A DNA stretch of 63,465 nt from a virus: the IMG/VR virus record IMGVR_UViG_3300027593_000199, positions 1-63,465 of that record; one strand, written 5' to 3'. Under the pieces are notes generated by a model, which did no database searches, had not been told where the DNA came from, and saw only the letters and a program-made list of their open reading frames with translations. Shown here one piece after another: positions 1-6,898 of this stretch. The position numbers and the translations under genes were made by a program. Numbering within the stretch: position 1 is the first letter of the stretch; every line of letters starts with the position of its first letter.

Positions 1-200
1 CGTCTGATCATTACTTCTGATACCATATCATTGAATACATCATAGGCATCAGACCATTCCATCTCTTCCTCATCCTCAATCTCAGCAACCAACTCTTCCA
101 TGAACTTGAAATTTTCACGGGATGGTAACATAATGTACTCTTCAATACTCTCTTCATACTTGTCTAACATAACTTCGAATTGTCTTTTTGTTAACATCAT
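1..200 (-). CDS. Acidic hypothetical protein, 3' end outside window
   Basis: The reading frame opens with two consecutive ATG codons near position 200, preceded by GGAG at a 6-nt distance, and runs off the left edge. The visible 66 residues are rich in Glu and Asp and predicted mostly helical. A TTGACC/GATAAT promoter lies just upstream and a terminator separates it from the previous operon, so it starts a new transcription unit. No family recognised. Confidence 0.7.
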   Translation of the reverse strand, partial: MMLTKRQFEVMLDKYEESIEEYIMLPSRENFKFMEELVAEIEDEEEMEWSDAYDVFNDMVSEVMIR

Positions 201-230
201 AATAATCTCCAATTAATTTCTCAGTAAGTA

Positions 231-259
231 ATTATCGTATTATATTGAAATTAGGTCAA
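231..259 (-). promoter_or_regulatory. Early promoter (sigma70-like, TTGACC/GATAAT)
   Basis: On the minus strand TTGACC is followed 17 nt later by GATAAT. The -35 box continues as TAATTTC, an extension shared with the promoters at 2588, 5156, 5569 and 9594. It would drive the partial gene at the left edge. Confidence 0.7.
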
Positions 260-263
260 CAGA

Positions 264-290
264 CAAAAAACCCGCATCAAATGCGGGTTA
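264..290 (-). terminator. Rho-independent terminator
   Basis: Stem AACCCGCAT/ATGCGGGTT with a TTG loop is followed by a T run on the minus strand. It ends the operon that starts at the 2588 promoter. The stop codon of the 23-aa gene at 288 lies in the stem. Confidence 0.85.
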
Positions 291-359
291 TTTCCAATAG
301 TACACAGATATTAACAGTACCAGCAGAATTGTAATCAGAATCTTCTCTAGGTATTTCAT
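288..359 (-). CDS. 23-residue single-span membrane peptide
   Basis: ATG overlaps the TGA of the preceding gene (ATGA) and GGAG lies 8 nt upstream. The product is a Lys/Glu start followed by about 15 hydrophobic residues (ILITILLVLLISVYYW), so essentially one membrane span. The stop lies inside the operon terminator. This is the last gene of a tightly overlapped early operon. Function unknown; the translational coupling is what supports it. Confidence 0.5.
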   Translation of the reverse strand: MKYLEKILITILLVLLISVYYWK

Positions 360-649
360 AACTTAACTCCATTACTAGATACATCCTTAGGCAAATTGTA
401 TTCTCTTTCATACTGAGAGTTTATACTACCGTTACGTTCAGGACCAGGATACTTGATATTACTTTCTACTTCTAATCCAAATGATCTAAGTATGTTTCTC
501 TGATCAGCCTGGCTACCGCATCTATCAGTACATTCTCTAACAATCAACTCGGCGAACTTTTCACACTCAGGCATATCCCAATGACCAATACCAAAACTAT
601 CTGGAAGATATCCAGCCTCAATAGCTAGTTGTCTAATTCGTTCGTTCAT
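356..649 (-). CDS. Small phage protein, IVREC/FGLE family
   Basis: 97 aa hypothetical protein. The N-terminus (MNERIRQLAIEAG) and a central FAELIVRECTD segment followed by ILRSFGLEVE match a pattern repeated in the neighbouring products at 657-938 and, more weakly, 1286-1525 and 1890-2087, suggesting local paralogues. Small proteins of this kind are common in early regions of T4-like phages. Function unknown. It overlaps the following 23-aa gene by 4 nt. Confidence 0.75.
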   Translation of the reverse strand: MNERIRQLAIEAGYLPDSFGIGHWDMPECEKFAELIVRECTDRCGSQADQRNILRSFGLEVESNIKYPGPERNGSINSQYEREYNLPKDVSSNGVKL

Positions 650-656
650 ACATATC

Positions 657-938
657 CTACCTCTCTATCCCAAACTCTTTCAATATGCAGTCGGACGGAT
701 CAAAGTCTTCACGCAACGCAATGTCAGAGCACTCCCTAACTATCGAGCTAGCAAACTTCTCAAGTCGAAACAACCTACTTCCATCAAGCTCATTATTCCC
801 TAACGCTATCCCAGCATCAGAAGCATGCTCTCTTACCTTCCTTCTTAACCTAGTCTTCTTGTAGCCTGACTGCAGTGCCTCAATCTGACCATTCAATCGC
901 TCTATCTCAAGCTCATATTCCTCCGCCGTCTTGCTCAT
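657..938 (-). CDS. Small phage protein, IVREC/FGIE family
   Basis: 93 aa. The chosen ATG is preceded by AGGAAGAGAT; an upstream in-frame start at 968 would add ten residues and deepen the overlap with the gene at 913-1077. Residues 1-35 look coiled-coil (SKTAEEYELEIERLNGQIEA), followed by a basic stretch and FASSIVRECSD..ILKEFGIE, the same signature as the neighbour at 356-649. Function unknown. Confidence 0.7.
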   Translation of the reverse strand: MSKTAEEYELEIERLNGQIEALQSGYKKTRLRRKVREHASDAGIALGNNELDGSRLFRLEKFASSIVRECSDIALREDFDPSDCILKEFGIER

Positions 939-1077
939 ATCTCTTCCTCTCAATCTCATACAACTCATGAGTTATCATTGTCTTAACTATCCGAGGATAG
1001 TGTTCTGGATCTGGCAAATCACCTTTCTCCATCAGATTAGTGATTGCCAGCTCAATATCCTCTTTACTTGGATCCAT
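913..1077 (-). CDS. Hypothetical 54-aa protein
   Basis: ATG overlaps the TAA of the upstream gene (TAATG). The 54-residue product begins MDPSKEDIELAITNLMEKGD and is charged and probably helical, ending in Gly-Gly-Gly-Ile. It overlaps the next gene by 26 nt. Position in a continuous chain of overlapping genes supports it. No family recognised. Confidence 0.6.
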   Translation of the reverse strand: MDPSKEDIELAITNLMEKGDLPDPEHYPRIVKTMITHELYEIERKRYEQDGGGI

Positions 1078-1289
1078 TACAACAACTCTTTCTCAACCAC
1101 AACATACTCGTCCAACTCATTCAACTCTGCTTCCATCTTTGCATATTCAAACGCATCTGATTCTAACTTGAATACTCTTAACAAATACTCAACCTCTTCT
1201 ACCATATTGACTACCGCAAATACTTTCATAGTCCCTTCTTCTGCTTCTCTGTCCTCTTTAAAGAACACTCTCTCTGCTAATGCTTTCAT
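1077..1289 (-). CDS. Hypothetical 70-aa protein
   Basis: GGAG precedes the ATG. Mixed sequence with a hydrophobic-acidic middle (FAVVNMVEEVEYLLRVFKLE) and an acidic C-terminus. It overlaps its upstream neighbour by 4 nt (ATGA). No recognisable domain; early-operon position suggests a role in host takeover, which is inference only. Confidence 0.65.
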   Translation of the reverse strand: MKALAERVFFKEDREAEEGTMKVFAVVNMVEEVEYLLRVFKLESDAFEYAKMEAELNELDEYVVVEKELL

Positions 1290-1525
1290 GATATATCTCC
1301 ATTCTCAATTCCAAAATGCTTTCTGATTACTTCAGCCTCAACAGTCCTAACTTGATCACAACACTCTTCAATCAATGCCAAAGCAAAGAGTCGTCCAGGA
1401 CCAGACCAAATAGGTGAGTTGTAGATGTTAAACCTAGTCCTGGCTGCAATCAGATTAAACATATCAGGATTGTCTGGTAAGAGAGCAGCATCATACGCTT
1501 CATTGAATTCCTTAAACTCACTCAT
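1286..1525 (-). CDS. Small phage protein, distant IEEC/FGIE family member
   Basis: 79 aa. The C-terminal half, ALALIEECCDQVRTVEAEVIRKHFGIE, resembles the IVREC..ILKEFGIE segment of the products at 356 and 657, so it is probably a diverged paralogue. It overlaps both neighbours by 4 nt. Function unknown. Confidence 0.7.
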   Translation of the reverse strand: MSEFKEFNEAYDAALLPDNPDMFNLIAARTRFNIYNSPIWSGPGRLFALALIEECCDQVRTVEAEVIRKHFGIENGDIS

Positions 1526-1893
1526 ACACCTTGCTCCATCACAGTTCTAAAGTCTGATGCATAAGGTTGGTGTTGCTTTAGCGATATGACAGGACGTCCA
1601 AATATTTCCCACTTTGCCACAGCTCCTGTATGCTTAACTGTTGATACATCAGCAACAAACCCTTCAATTGAATGGTACTTGACTCGATTGAAGTATGATC
1701 TATCTACTCGCTCAGCCTTCTCTACTTCCCACGACAAAAGGTTGTTGTTAACTTCCTTATACTGATCACAAATAATAAAAGTACCATCCTCTAAGCAGTC
1801 GAGTACTAGAAAGCATGGGATAAACCTCTCATGCCAGTGATCACCAGGTTGAGGATTATCAAATGCTGCCTGGTTCTTTTCTTCAAAGCTCAT
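1522..1893 (-). CDS. Conserved phage hypothetical protein
   Basis: 123 aa, soluble, probably beta-rich (HERFIPCFLVLDCLEDGTFIICDQYKEV cut here into strands by Gly and Pro). No catalytic motif identified. ATGA overlap with the upstream gene puts it in the same translationally coupled operon from the promoter at 2588. Confidence 0.7.
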   Translation of the reverse strand: MSFEEKNQAAFDNPQPGDHWHERFIPCFLVLDCLEDGTFIICDQYKEVNNNLLSWEVEKAERVDRSYFNRVKYHSIEGFVADVSTVKHTGAVAKWEIFGRPVISLKQHQPYASDFRTVMEQGV

Positions 1894-2087
1894 AACACAT
1901 CCCCAATCTCTTCACGAAGTCTAGCCAATTCAAACAATGCTTGCTCAGATCTAATCTGCCTCTGACGTCCCTCTTCAATTAACATCTCCGAGTACTTAAT
2001 AAAGTTATCATAACGAATATGCATGACACCATAACTCTCATCATAGATGATTCCGGCAGACTTCGCTATGCACTTGAAATTAATCAT
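1890..2087 (-). CDS. Hypothetical 65-aa protein
   Basis: 65 aa. The segment YDNFIKYSEMLIEEGRQRQI sits where the IVREC motif lies in nearby paralogues, so it may be a shortened relative, but similarity is weak. ATGA overlap on both sides. Function unknown. Confidence 0.65.
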   Translation of the reverse strand: MINFKCIAKSAGIIYDESYGVMHIRYDNFIKYSEMLIEEGRQRQIRSEQALFELARLREEIGDVL

Positions 2088-2344
2088 AACGGAAGTCTAA
2101 CTATTAATCCAGGTGCACCCCACTTTGTTCCCTTTGTGGTCGTGATTGAGTAGCTATTGTAACCAGCCTTTGCTAACACGGTTCTAATGTCACCACATAG
2201 CTCAACTTCTTCCATATGATTAGAAGGTAGGTAGCACTTAACTGTACGACAAGATTTATATTTGTTAGTGAAAGCTCTCTTACCATGAAGCTTCATTGTA
2301 CAACGAACTAACAACGTTGCTGGAATGATTTCACTTATTTGCAT
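2084..2344 (-). CDS. Hypothetical 86-aa protein
   Basis: 86 aa, basic in the middle (KLHGKRAFTNKYKSCRTVKC) with alternating hydrophobic residues suggesting a small beta fold. The start is TAATG-coupled to the preceding gene. No motif assigned. Confidence 0.65.
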   Translation of the reverse strand: MQISEIIPATLLVRCTMKLHGKRAFTNKYKSCRTVKCYLPSNHMEEVELCGDIRTVLAKAGYNSYSITTTKGTKWGAPGLIVRLPL

Positions 2345-2556
2345 TATACACGCTCCTCATACTCTGAATCGAAGAAAGTCAAACCGGAATCGTCGTCTGC
2401 ACGTGCATCATCAAACCCCTGCTCGCCAACCTCTTTTGCAATTAGATTAACATCATCGTAACTAAGGCCGTACATATCAGCGATCTGTCTAAACGACAAC
2501 TGACCGCGAAGGATTGAGTCCTGCACATCGATGATGAGGTCTTTGAATTTACTCAT
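2344..2556 (-). CDS. Small helix-turn-helix-like protein
   Basis: 70 aa, first gene after the 2588 promoter, with a strong AGGAG site. The core LSFRQIADMYGLSYDDVNLIAKEV reads as helix-turn-helix: a helix, the turn at YGLS and a second helix. The C-terminus is acidic. A DNA-binding or transcription-modifying role in early infection is plausible but inferred from the pattern alone. Confidence 0.6.
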   Translation of the reverse strand: MSKFKDLIIDVQDSILRGQLSFRQIADMYGLSYDDVNLIAKEVGEQGFDDARADDDSGLTFFDSEYEERV

Positions 2557-2587
2557 TCTTTTCTCCTAAAATTGTTTCAGTAAGGCT

Positions 2588-2616
2588 ATTATGCTCTAAT
2601 ACGGAAATTAGGTCAA
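2588..2616 (-). promoter_or_regulatory. Early promoter (TTGACC/CATAAT)
   Basis: TTGACC with the TAATTTCC extension, 17-nt spacer, CATAAT. It drives the operon from 2556 down to 288. Confidence 0.75.
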
Positions 2617-2621
2617 CAAAT

Positions 2622-2647
2622 AAAAAACCCACATAGAATGTGGGTTT
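2622..2647 (-). terminator. Rho-independent terminator
   Basis: Stem AACCCACAT/ATGTGGGTT with a TCT loop and a T run on the minus strand. It ends the operon starting at the 5156 promoter and directly abuts the next promoter. Confidence 0.85.
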
Positions 2648-2665
2648 AGGCTGCTACGGGAAATA

Positions 2666-2893
2666 CTACCACTGACCTAGCCGGGCAGTATCAACATCTT
2701 TACCATAGTACTTCAACACACGCTTCAATGCCTTGACCAACTTCTTATTAGCTTTCACATCCTCATCATGCATCCAACTCTCACCACGTGAGTGCATAGC
2801 AAGATCATGTTTAGTGTTAACATACACATCGTGCAGATTGTCTATTGTGATGCAGTCAGCAGTCTCCCAAGATATCATCAATCGTTTATCCAT
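2666..2893 (-). CDS. Conserved phage hypothetical protein
   Basis: 75 aa. Two ATGs are possible; the second is TAATG-coupled to the beta-ketoacyl synthase gene and has GGAG at 8 nt, so it is preferred. The product has a C-terminal basic helix (ANKKLVKALKRVLKYYGK). Last gene before the terminator. Function unknown. Confidence 0.7.
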   Translation of the reverse strand: MDKRLMISWETADCITIDNLHDVYVNTKHDLAMHSRGESWMHDEDVKANKKLVKALKRVLKYYGKDVDTARLGQW

Positions 2894-4110
2894 TACCATT
2901 TCTCCAATATCATACTAGCGTTACGTCCACCAAAACCAAAACTGTTCTTCATTGCATACTTAATATCTACATCAATTGCCTTTGTTGGTAATATTAAATT
3001 AGAACCACCAATAGGATCAACTAGATTAGCATTACCAGGACTCTTACCAGTCTCCATTGCTAATAGTGTGTAGATCGTTTCAATCAATCCACAAGCACTC
3101 ATAGCATGACCAATCTGTCCTTTATTACTAACCACAACAACATCATGCTTAATTATCTTAGCAATGGCATTGTACTCTATTATATCACCAATTGGAGTAC
3201 TTGTTGCATGAGCATTAACATAATCAATATGTGAAGGATCAAGATCAGCATTCTTACAAGCAGTAAGCATACATTGGTAAGCTCCTTCACCCTCTGGATC
3301 TGGACTTGTGTCACTATCAAAGTTGGTAACGATACCACAACCCTCAATAGTAGCATACACTTTAGCATTACGCTTCAATGCTTTAACAAGTGGTTCAATA
3401 ATAATAGTAGCAGCACCTTCACCCATCACAAAACCATTACGAGATTTATCGAAAGGAGCACTGATACCTGTAGGACTTAAAGCTCCAAGTAAGTTGAACC
3501 AGTACATATCAAAAGCATCCGTTGTCCCATCTGTTGCACCAACAAGCATAGCATCTAAGTCTGGATTAGCTTTCAGATAAGCACATGCAGCATCGATTGA
3601 CACAATACCAGTAGCGCAAGCACTGACCATTGAATAGTTTGGTCCATTGAAACCAAACACAGCAGCAACCTGCGCAGCAGTGTGCTCACCACCAATGTTA
3701 AGAGACTTACGAGGACTGTATTTCTTACCTTGATTAAAAGCTGCTAGCATGTCAGACTTTACATATGTACCAGCTGCAAATGAACTAAAGACAACTCCAA
3801 CATTAACACTATCAATACCAGAATCATTCACAGCTTCATCGGCTGATATCAAACCTATTCTAGTAACAGGATCCCAATGTCTCCAATACTTTTCAAACTT
3901 AGGTTTATTTTCTGATTCTTCAGGTTGAGGACACTTACCAACTAAAGTGGTAGGTACTGCTTTGTGCGATTGAGGAAATAGCTGATCATCATACTCTGGC
4001 CAGCTGATTGGAACAATAGCACTCTTGCCTTCTAACAAAGCATAGAAACTAGTCACGGCATCTTTACCAAGACCATTATATAATCCAATACCTGTAATAG
4101 CAAAATGCAT
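2893..4110 (-). CDS. fabF: Beta-ketoacyl-ACP synthase (KAS II / FabF-like)
   Basis: 405 aa, full thiolase-fold KAS length. Active-site Cys165 lies in SACATG, His301 in NAHATST, and Lys330/His335 in SNKGQIGHAMSACG; the C-terminal NSFGFGGRNAS loop typical of KAS I/II is present. The family condenses malonyl-ACP with acyl-ACP in fatty-acid elongation in the cytosol. No ACP or other Fab enzyme is visible here, so it would have to use host partners and could shift chain length or unsaturation. It sits inside an early operon of small genes, TAATG-coupled on both sides. A full-length KAS is unusual for a phage. Ketosynthase of another pathway is the alternative. Confidence 0.93.
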   Translation of the reverse strand: MHFAITGIGLYNGLGKDAVTSFYALLEGKSAIVPISWPEYDDQLFPQSHKAVPTTLVGKCPQPEESENKPKFEKYWRHWDPVTRIGLISADEAVNDSGIDSVNVGVVFSSFAAGTYVKSDMLAAFNQGKKYSPRKSLNIGGEHTAAQVAAVFGFNGPNYSMVSACATGIVSIDAACAYLKANPDLDAMLVGATDGTTDAFDMYWFNLLGALSPTGISAPFDKSRNGFVMGEGAATIIIEPLVKALKRNAKVYATIEGCGIVTNFDSDTSPDPEGEGAYQCMLTACKNADLDPSHIDYVNAHATSTPIGDIIEYNAIAKIIKHDVVVVSNKGQIGHAMSACGLIETIYTLLAMETGKSPGNANLVDPIGGSNLILPTKAIDVDIKYAMKNSFGFGGRNASMILEKW

Positions 4111-4274
4111 TAGTTCTCTTTTCTTTTCTTATACCAAGCTCGTAACGGTTTGACAACACGATAGTAGGTCCAGTCACCAATTATCCATAGTACTATGAAC
4201 CCAATGAACAAGGCAACAGTTCCTAAGAACTCAAACATTGGTCTCCAGAACCAAATAGCAAATGCATCACTCAT
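4110..4274 (-). CDS. Small membrane protein
   Basis: 54 aa with one clear membrane span (about residues 15-33, FLGTVALFIGFIVLWIIG) and a basic C-terminal tail (RAWYKKRKEN). TAATG-coupled to fabF downstream and its own start is coupled to the upstream gene. It is too short for standard ORF cut-offs. An association with the synthase at the membrane is conceivable from the position only. Confidence 0.65.
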   Translation of the reverse strand: MSDAFAIWFWRPMFEFLGTVALFIGFIVLWIIGDWTYYRVVKPLRAWYKKRKEN

Positions 4275-4438
4275 TATCTCATTACCTTTCTATAACAACG
4301 GCATGCCTCTCCGTATGTATGTCCAGCAACTTCAATGACATCACCAATACAAGACTCTCCATCGTCAAGCACTATCAGCTCAACAATCTCATAGAGTCTT
4401 GTCTTAACGGTGTACCTGATTGTAGGCACGATAGTCAC
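4274..4438 (-). CDS. Hypothetical 54-aa protein with GTG start
   Basis: A GTG start overlaps the TGA of the upstream gene (GTGA), with GAGGTG a few nt upstream. The soluble product reads VTIVPTIRYTVKTRLYEIVE.. and ends ..EACRCYRKVMR; it looks like a small beta-alpha protein. Tight coupling on both sides is the main support. Function unknown. Confidence 0.6.
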   Translation of the reverse strand: MTIVPTIRYTVKTRLYEIVELIVLDDGESCIGDVIEVAGHTYGEACRCYRKVMR

Positions 4439-4641
4439 AGCTCACCTCTAGCAAACAAAGCAAGGATAGACAATCCTAGACCAGGAATAACGCCAAACGA
4501 ATAAACACATAAAGCAAAACCGGTACACAAAAGAAAGATGTCGAAAAGACGAGTAGGCAAAGTTGAAGGCTCACTGTAGACTGATTCGAATTCATATTCT
4601 CTCTCATTATTAATTTGTCGTTTACGCCAAAGACTGCTCAT
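4435..4641 (-). CDS. Small membrane protein
   Basis: 68 aa: a charged N-terminal 30 residues followed by about 30 hydrophobic residues (LFDIFLLCTGFALCVYSFGV, then IPGLGLSILALFA), i.e. one or two spans. GTGA overlap with the next gene and TAATG overlap with the previous one. Function unknown. Confidence 0.7.
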   Translation of the reverse strand: MSSLWRKRQINNEREYEFESVYSEPSTLPTRLFDIFLLCTGFALCVYSFGVIPGLGLSILALFARGEL

Positions 4642-4778
4642 TAAAACTTCTCCTTGAAGATCTTCTCTACTGTACGAATGCCAAGATTAGCAACGCCCAT
4701 AGCAAGACCAGTAACATAGAAAGCAAAGAACATAGAAATACTAACTAAAACAAAACCTACACATAAAAAAGTCAACAT
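4641..4778 (-). CDS. Small membrane protein
   Basis: 45 aa with an N-terminal membrane span (LTFLCVGFVLVSISMFFAFY) and a basic amphipathic tail. The ribosome site GGAGG lies over the end of the upstream gene. Followed directly by a TAATG-coupled gene. Third short membrane protein in this operon. Confidence 0.65.
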   Translation of the reverse strand: MLTFLCVGFVLVSISMFFAFYVTGLAMGVANLGIRTVEKIFKEKF

Positions 4779-4779
4779 A

Positions 4780-5124
4780 TCACACCTCCACATTATCTAA
4801 AGTTAAACGAGTTGCAGGATTTATTATCCCACCATCATACTCCAACTGAGATTTTTCATAATCGGTCAGGTAATTATCTTCCACTAAGCCCCAAGAGATA
4901 ATGAATTCTTCACTATAGTCAGAGAAGCTCTCAATCTTATACGACATACGCTTCACAATTGCTTCTACATCTGCACGATCATTAAGGGACTCGGCAATCC
5001 CGTTCAAGTCAACCAGGTAGTCATCACCACCTTTGTTCTTCCAATACTGAGGACAGCTGCCCTTACCATCCCAGCTGTGTGCACCGTAGTTCTCGCGATA
5101 CTGAGTCTGAATGTGTAATAACAT
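4780..5124 (-). CDS. Conserved phage hypothetical protein
   Basis: 114 aa, soluble. The ATG at 5124 has GGAG at 8 nt; a TTG twelve nt further upstream overlaps that site and is rejected. The sequence starts MLLHIQTQYRENYGAHSWDG and contains a Gly-rich, Trp-containing N-terminal part and an acidic C-terminal part. First gene after the promoter at 5156. No function assigned. Confidence 0.7.
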   Translation of the reverse strand: MLLHIQTQYRENYGAHSWDGKGSCPQYWKNKGGDDYLVDLNGIAESLNDRADVEAIVKRMSYKIESFSDYSEEFIISWGLVEDNYLTDYEKSQLEYDGGIINPATRLTLDNVEV

Positions 5125-5155
5125 AGTCGTCTCCAATTAATTAACCAATAAGAAC

Positions 5156-5184
5156 ATCATCAAGTAAAAAGGAAATTAAGTCAA
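5156..5184 (-). promoter_or_regulatory. Early promoter (TTGACT/GATGAT)
   Basis: TTGACT with the TAATTTCC extension, 17-nt spacer and a weak GATGAT -10. It drives the operon containing fabF. Confidence 0.65.
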
Positions 5185-5370
5185 CTACTTAATCTTACGA
5201 CGTGTTGGCATTGCGAACATAGAGTCATCTGGAATACCACGTTTTGCTAATGCACCAAGCAAAGCATATGAACCACCAAATGCCAAGTAAGGATTACGCT
5301 TTACTTTCTTTTCAGGATATACATTGACAGTATATCCTTCTGGAGTTACATAAGAGCTAATTGGTTTCAT
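5185..5370 (-). CDS. Hypothetical 61-aa protein
   Basis: 61 aa, basic, with Gly/Tyr-rich centre (YLAFGGSYALLGALAKRGIP). It is coupled to the upstream gene by an ATGA overlap. Its stop codon abuts the -35 of the next promoter. Function unknown. Confidence 0.65.
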   Translation of the reverse strand: MKPISSYVTPEGYTVNVYPEKKVKRNPYLAFGGSYALLGALAKRGIPDDSMFAMPTRRKIK

Positions 5371-5540
5371 TGCTTTTCTCCATAAAAAGATGCATCGTTG
5401 TCATATGATTGTTCAGAGTATTGCAACTGCTGATATCCAGCCATGAAGTCGTCTATGTAATCATCATAGATGAGTTCAATGTAAGATTCCTTAGCTTCGT
5501 GCGCAAGGATCTGGCACGATGTATTTGCTCGATCAATCAT
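5367..5540 (-). CDS. Hypothetical 57-aa acidic protein
   Basis: 57 aa beginning MIDRANTSCQILAHEAKESY, rich in Asp, Glu and Tyr. ATG is preceded by AGGAG at 6 nt and by the promoter at 5569. It falls just below common ORF-length cut-offs. Function unknown. Confidence 0.7.
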   Translation of the reverse strand: MIDRANTSCQILAHEAKESYIELIYDDYIDDFMAGYQQLQYSEQSYDNDASFYGEKQ

Positions 5541-5568
5541 GTTTTCTCCTTAATTAACCATTAAGAAC

Positions 5569-5597
5569 ATCATATAGCAAAAAGGAATTTAGGTCAA
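5569..5597 (-). promoter_or_regulatory. Early promoter (TTGACC/TATGAT)
   Basis: TTGACC, a TAAATTCC variant of the shared extension, 17-nt spacer, TATGAT. It drives the two genes at 5185-5540. Confidence 0.7.
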
Positions 5598-5617
5598 CAA
5601 TTTGTTCAACCGCATAT

Positions 5618-6346
5618 TTAGTGGTGAAATGGACACTTTTTCTGTTGCTTTTCTTTTAACTTAGATACTTTCTTGTAGCTACTAAAGAAGAACGGACTCA
5701 TACTCACCTCACGATCGTGAAACTCTGCCCGTGAGATATAATGACACTTCACTTCAATGTTCCTGTCTGTAAGAGGGACTATCTGAACGATGGGAGTACC
5801 TGCACTCAGAGACACGTTATGGTCCAGTCCTTTTCTAATCATTAAGTTAATATTTGATCTGATTGCATGATTGAATTTTACAATACCAGGAACAGTATGT
5901 ATATCCATTGTCTCTGTATTCCATGTAGGACTAACATATAACCATTCAATATCATGACTACATTCAAATAACCATGGTGATGTTAGCTTAATACTATGAA
6001 CATCCATAGTATGTACAACTGATCCTATTGCATCCGGGTGGTTGTAATCGATTGATGAATGTTGATCGGCAAACTGATATTTGTAATCATCTCTATTACT
6101 TTGTATCTCGAGATCACTCCACAAAGGAACCATTACTCCCTTCTTATATAAATCTATAAACCCTGGACAGGTTTTTATTGTAGGAGCGTCATGGAAATTA
6201 TCACCATACCTATATGCCTTGGGAACCTTTTTCCACCATTCAGGAATAAAGTTCTTAGTATAATTAATACTGAATAAATCATAAGCACTCTTGTTTGATG
6301 TATAGCAGTTAAGTACAACTTTCTTTTTGAATAGTTTATTCCACAT
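5618..6346 (-). CDS. Conserved phage hypothetical protein, ~240 aa
   Basis: 242 aa from the third candidate ATG, which has AAGGA about 10 nt upstream and only an 11-nt overlap with the preceding gene; starts at 6367 and 6394 are also possible. The protein is aromatic-rich, mostly beta (TIKTCPGFIDLYKKGVMVPL, LTSPWLFECSHDIEWLYVSP) and ends with a CPFHH tail. I recall similar proteins in T4-like aquatic phages without a function. No catalytic motif identified. Confidence 0.7.
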   Translation of the reverse strand: MWNKLFKKKVVLNCYTSNKSAYDLFSINYTKNFIPEWWKKVPKAYRYGDNFHDAPTIKTCPGFIDLYKKGVMVPLWSDLEIQSNRDDYKYQFADQHSSIDYNHPDAIGSVVHTMDVHSIKLTSPWLFECSHDIEWLYVSPTWNTETMDIHTVPGIVKFNHAIRSNINLMIRKGLDHNVSLSAGTPIVQIVPLTDRNIEVKCHYISRAEFHDREVSMSPFFFSSYKKVSKLKEKQQKKCPFHH

Positions 6347-6686
6347 CGAACCAAATGTCCTTTCCATGTACTCGATCACGGTACTGTTCTTCATACTCTA
6401 TTGGAGGAAGTGGAGGCTCCATATCCTCTAGTGTAGGCATTACAACTGTTACATCTGTTTGATATTGACGAGCTGATCTTGCAATGTGGGAAAGCTTCCA
6501 CTTATGCTCCTCTGCATCATCAGTCTTATGATATGCCGCAACGGCAATTGATTTGTTTAGTTTGTCCTCATCAGAATGATCTCGGACGTTAGCACAACTA
6601 TAGCTACAGTAAATGCCTCGCTTGATATGTTTAGTACCACAGCGAGGACATTCCTTCTCTTCTCTAACTTTCTTCTTGCGTCCCAT
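6336..6686 (-). CDS. Zinc-ribbon protein
   Basis: 116 aa. Residues 10-35 hold CPRCGTKHIKRGIYCSYSC, a CxxC..CxxxC zinc-binding pattern after a basic KKKVREEKE start. The rest is charged and probably disordered. A TTG six nt upstream gives a longer frame, but the ATG is preferred. Such fingers often bind DNA or RNA; role here is unknown. Overlaps both neighbours slightly. Confidence 0.65.
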   Translation of the reverse strand: MGRKKKVREEKECPRCGTKHIKRGIYCSYSCANVRDHSDEDKLNKSIAVAAYHKTDDAEEHKWKLSHIARSARQYQTDVTVVMPTLEDMEPPLPPIEYEEQYRDRVHGKDIWFDVE

Positions 6687-6885
6687 TGGCAAAGTACTCG
6701 TTGGCTTTTGATTTCGCTTCGGCTAAGTTGAGAGCCAACACTTTAACTGATGCAATACCTTCCTTGTTGATCTTCAAGTCAAATGGAACAGTGCCATAGA
6801 AGGCAAAGTCATCTGGAACCTGAACAACTACATTGAACTCTTGCAATTGTTTTACTCTGTTCATAATATCTCTTACTTCTTTCAT
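6664..6885 (-). CDS. Hypothetical 73-aa protein
   Basis: 73 aa, GGAG 5 nt before the ATG. Contains alternating strands (EFNVVVQVPDDFAFYGTVPF, GIASVKVLALNLAEAKSKAN) suggesting a small alpha-beta domain. It directly follows the glycosyltransferase gene and overlaps the zinc-ribbon gene by 23 nt. No function assigned. Confidence 0.65.
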   Translation of the reverse strand: MKEVRDIMNRVKQLQEFNVVVQVPDDFAFYGTVPFDLKINKEGIASVKVLALNLAEAKSKANEYFANGTQEES

Positions 6886-6898
6886 ATTCACTCCTCAC

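Noticed and set aside
3180-3580. Several frames antisense or out of phase within fabF
   Set aside because: They overlap a full-length enzyme with intact motifs and have no ribosome site or coupling.
5125-5136. TTG start for the 4780 gene
   Set aside because: The TTG overlaps the ribosome site used by the downstream ATG at 5124.
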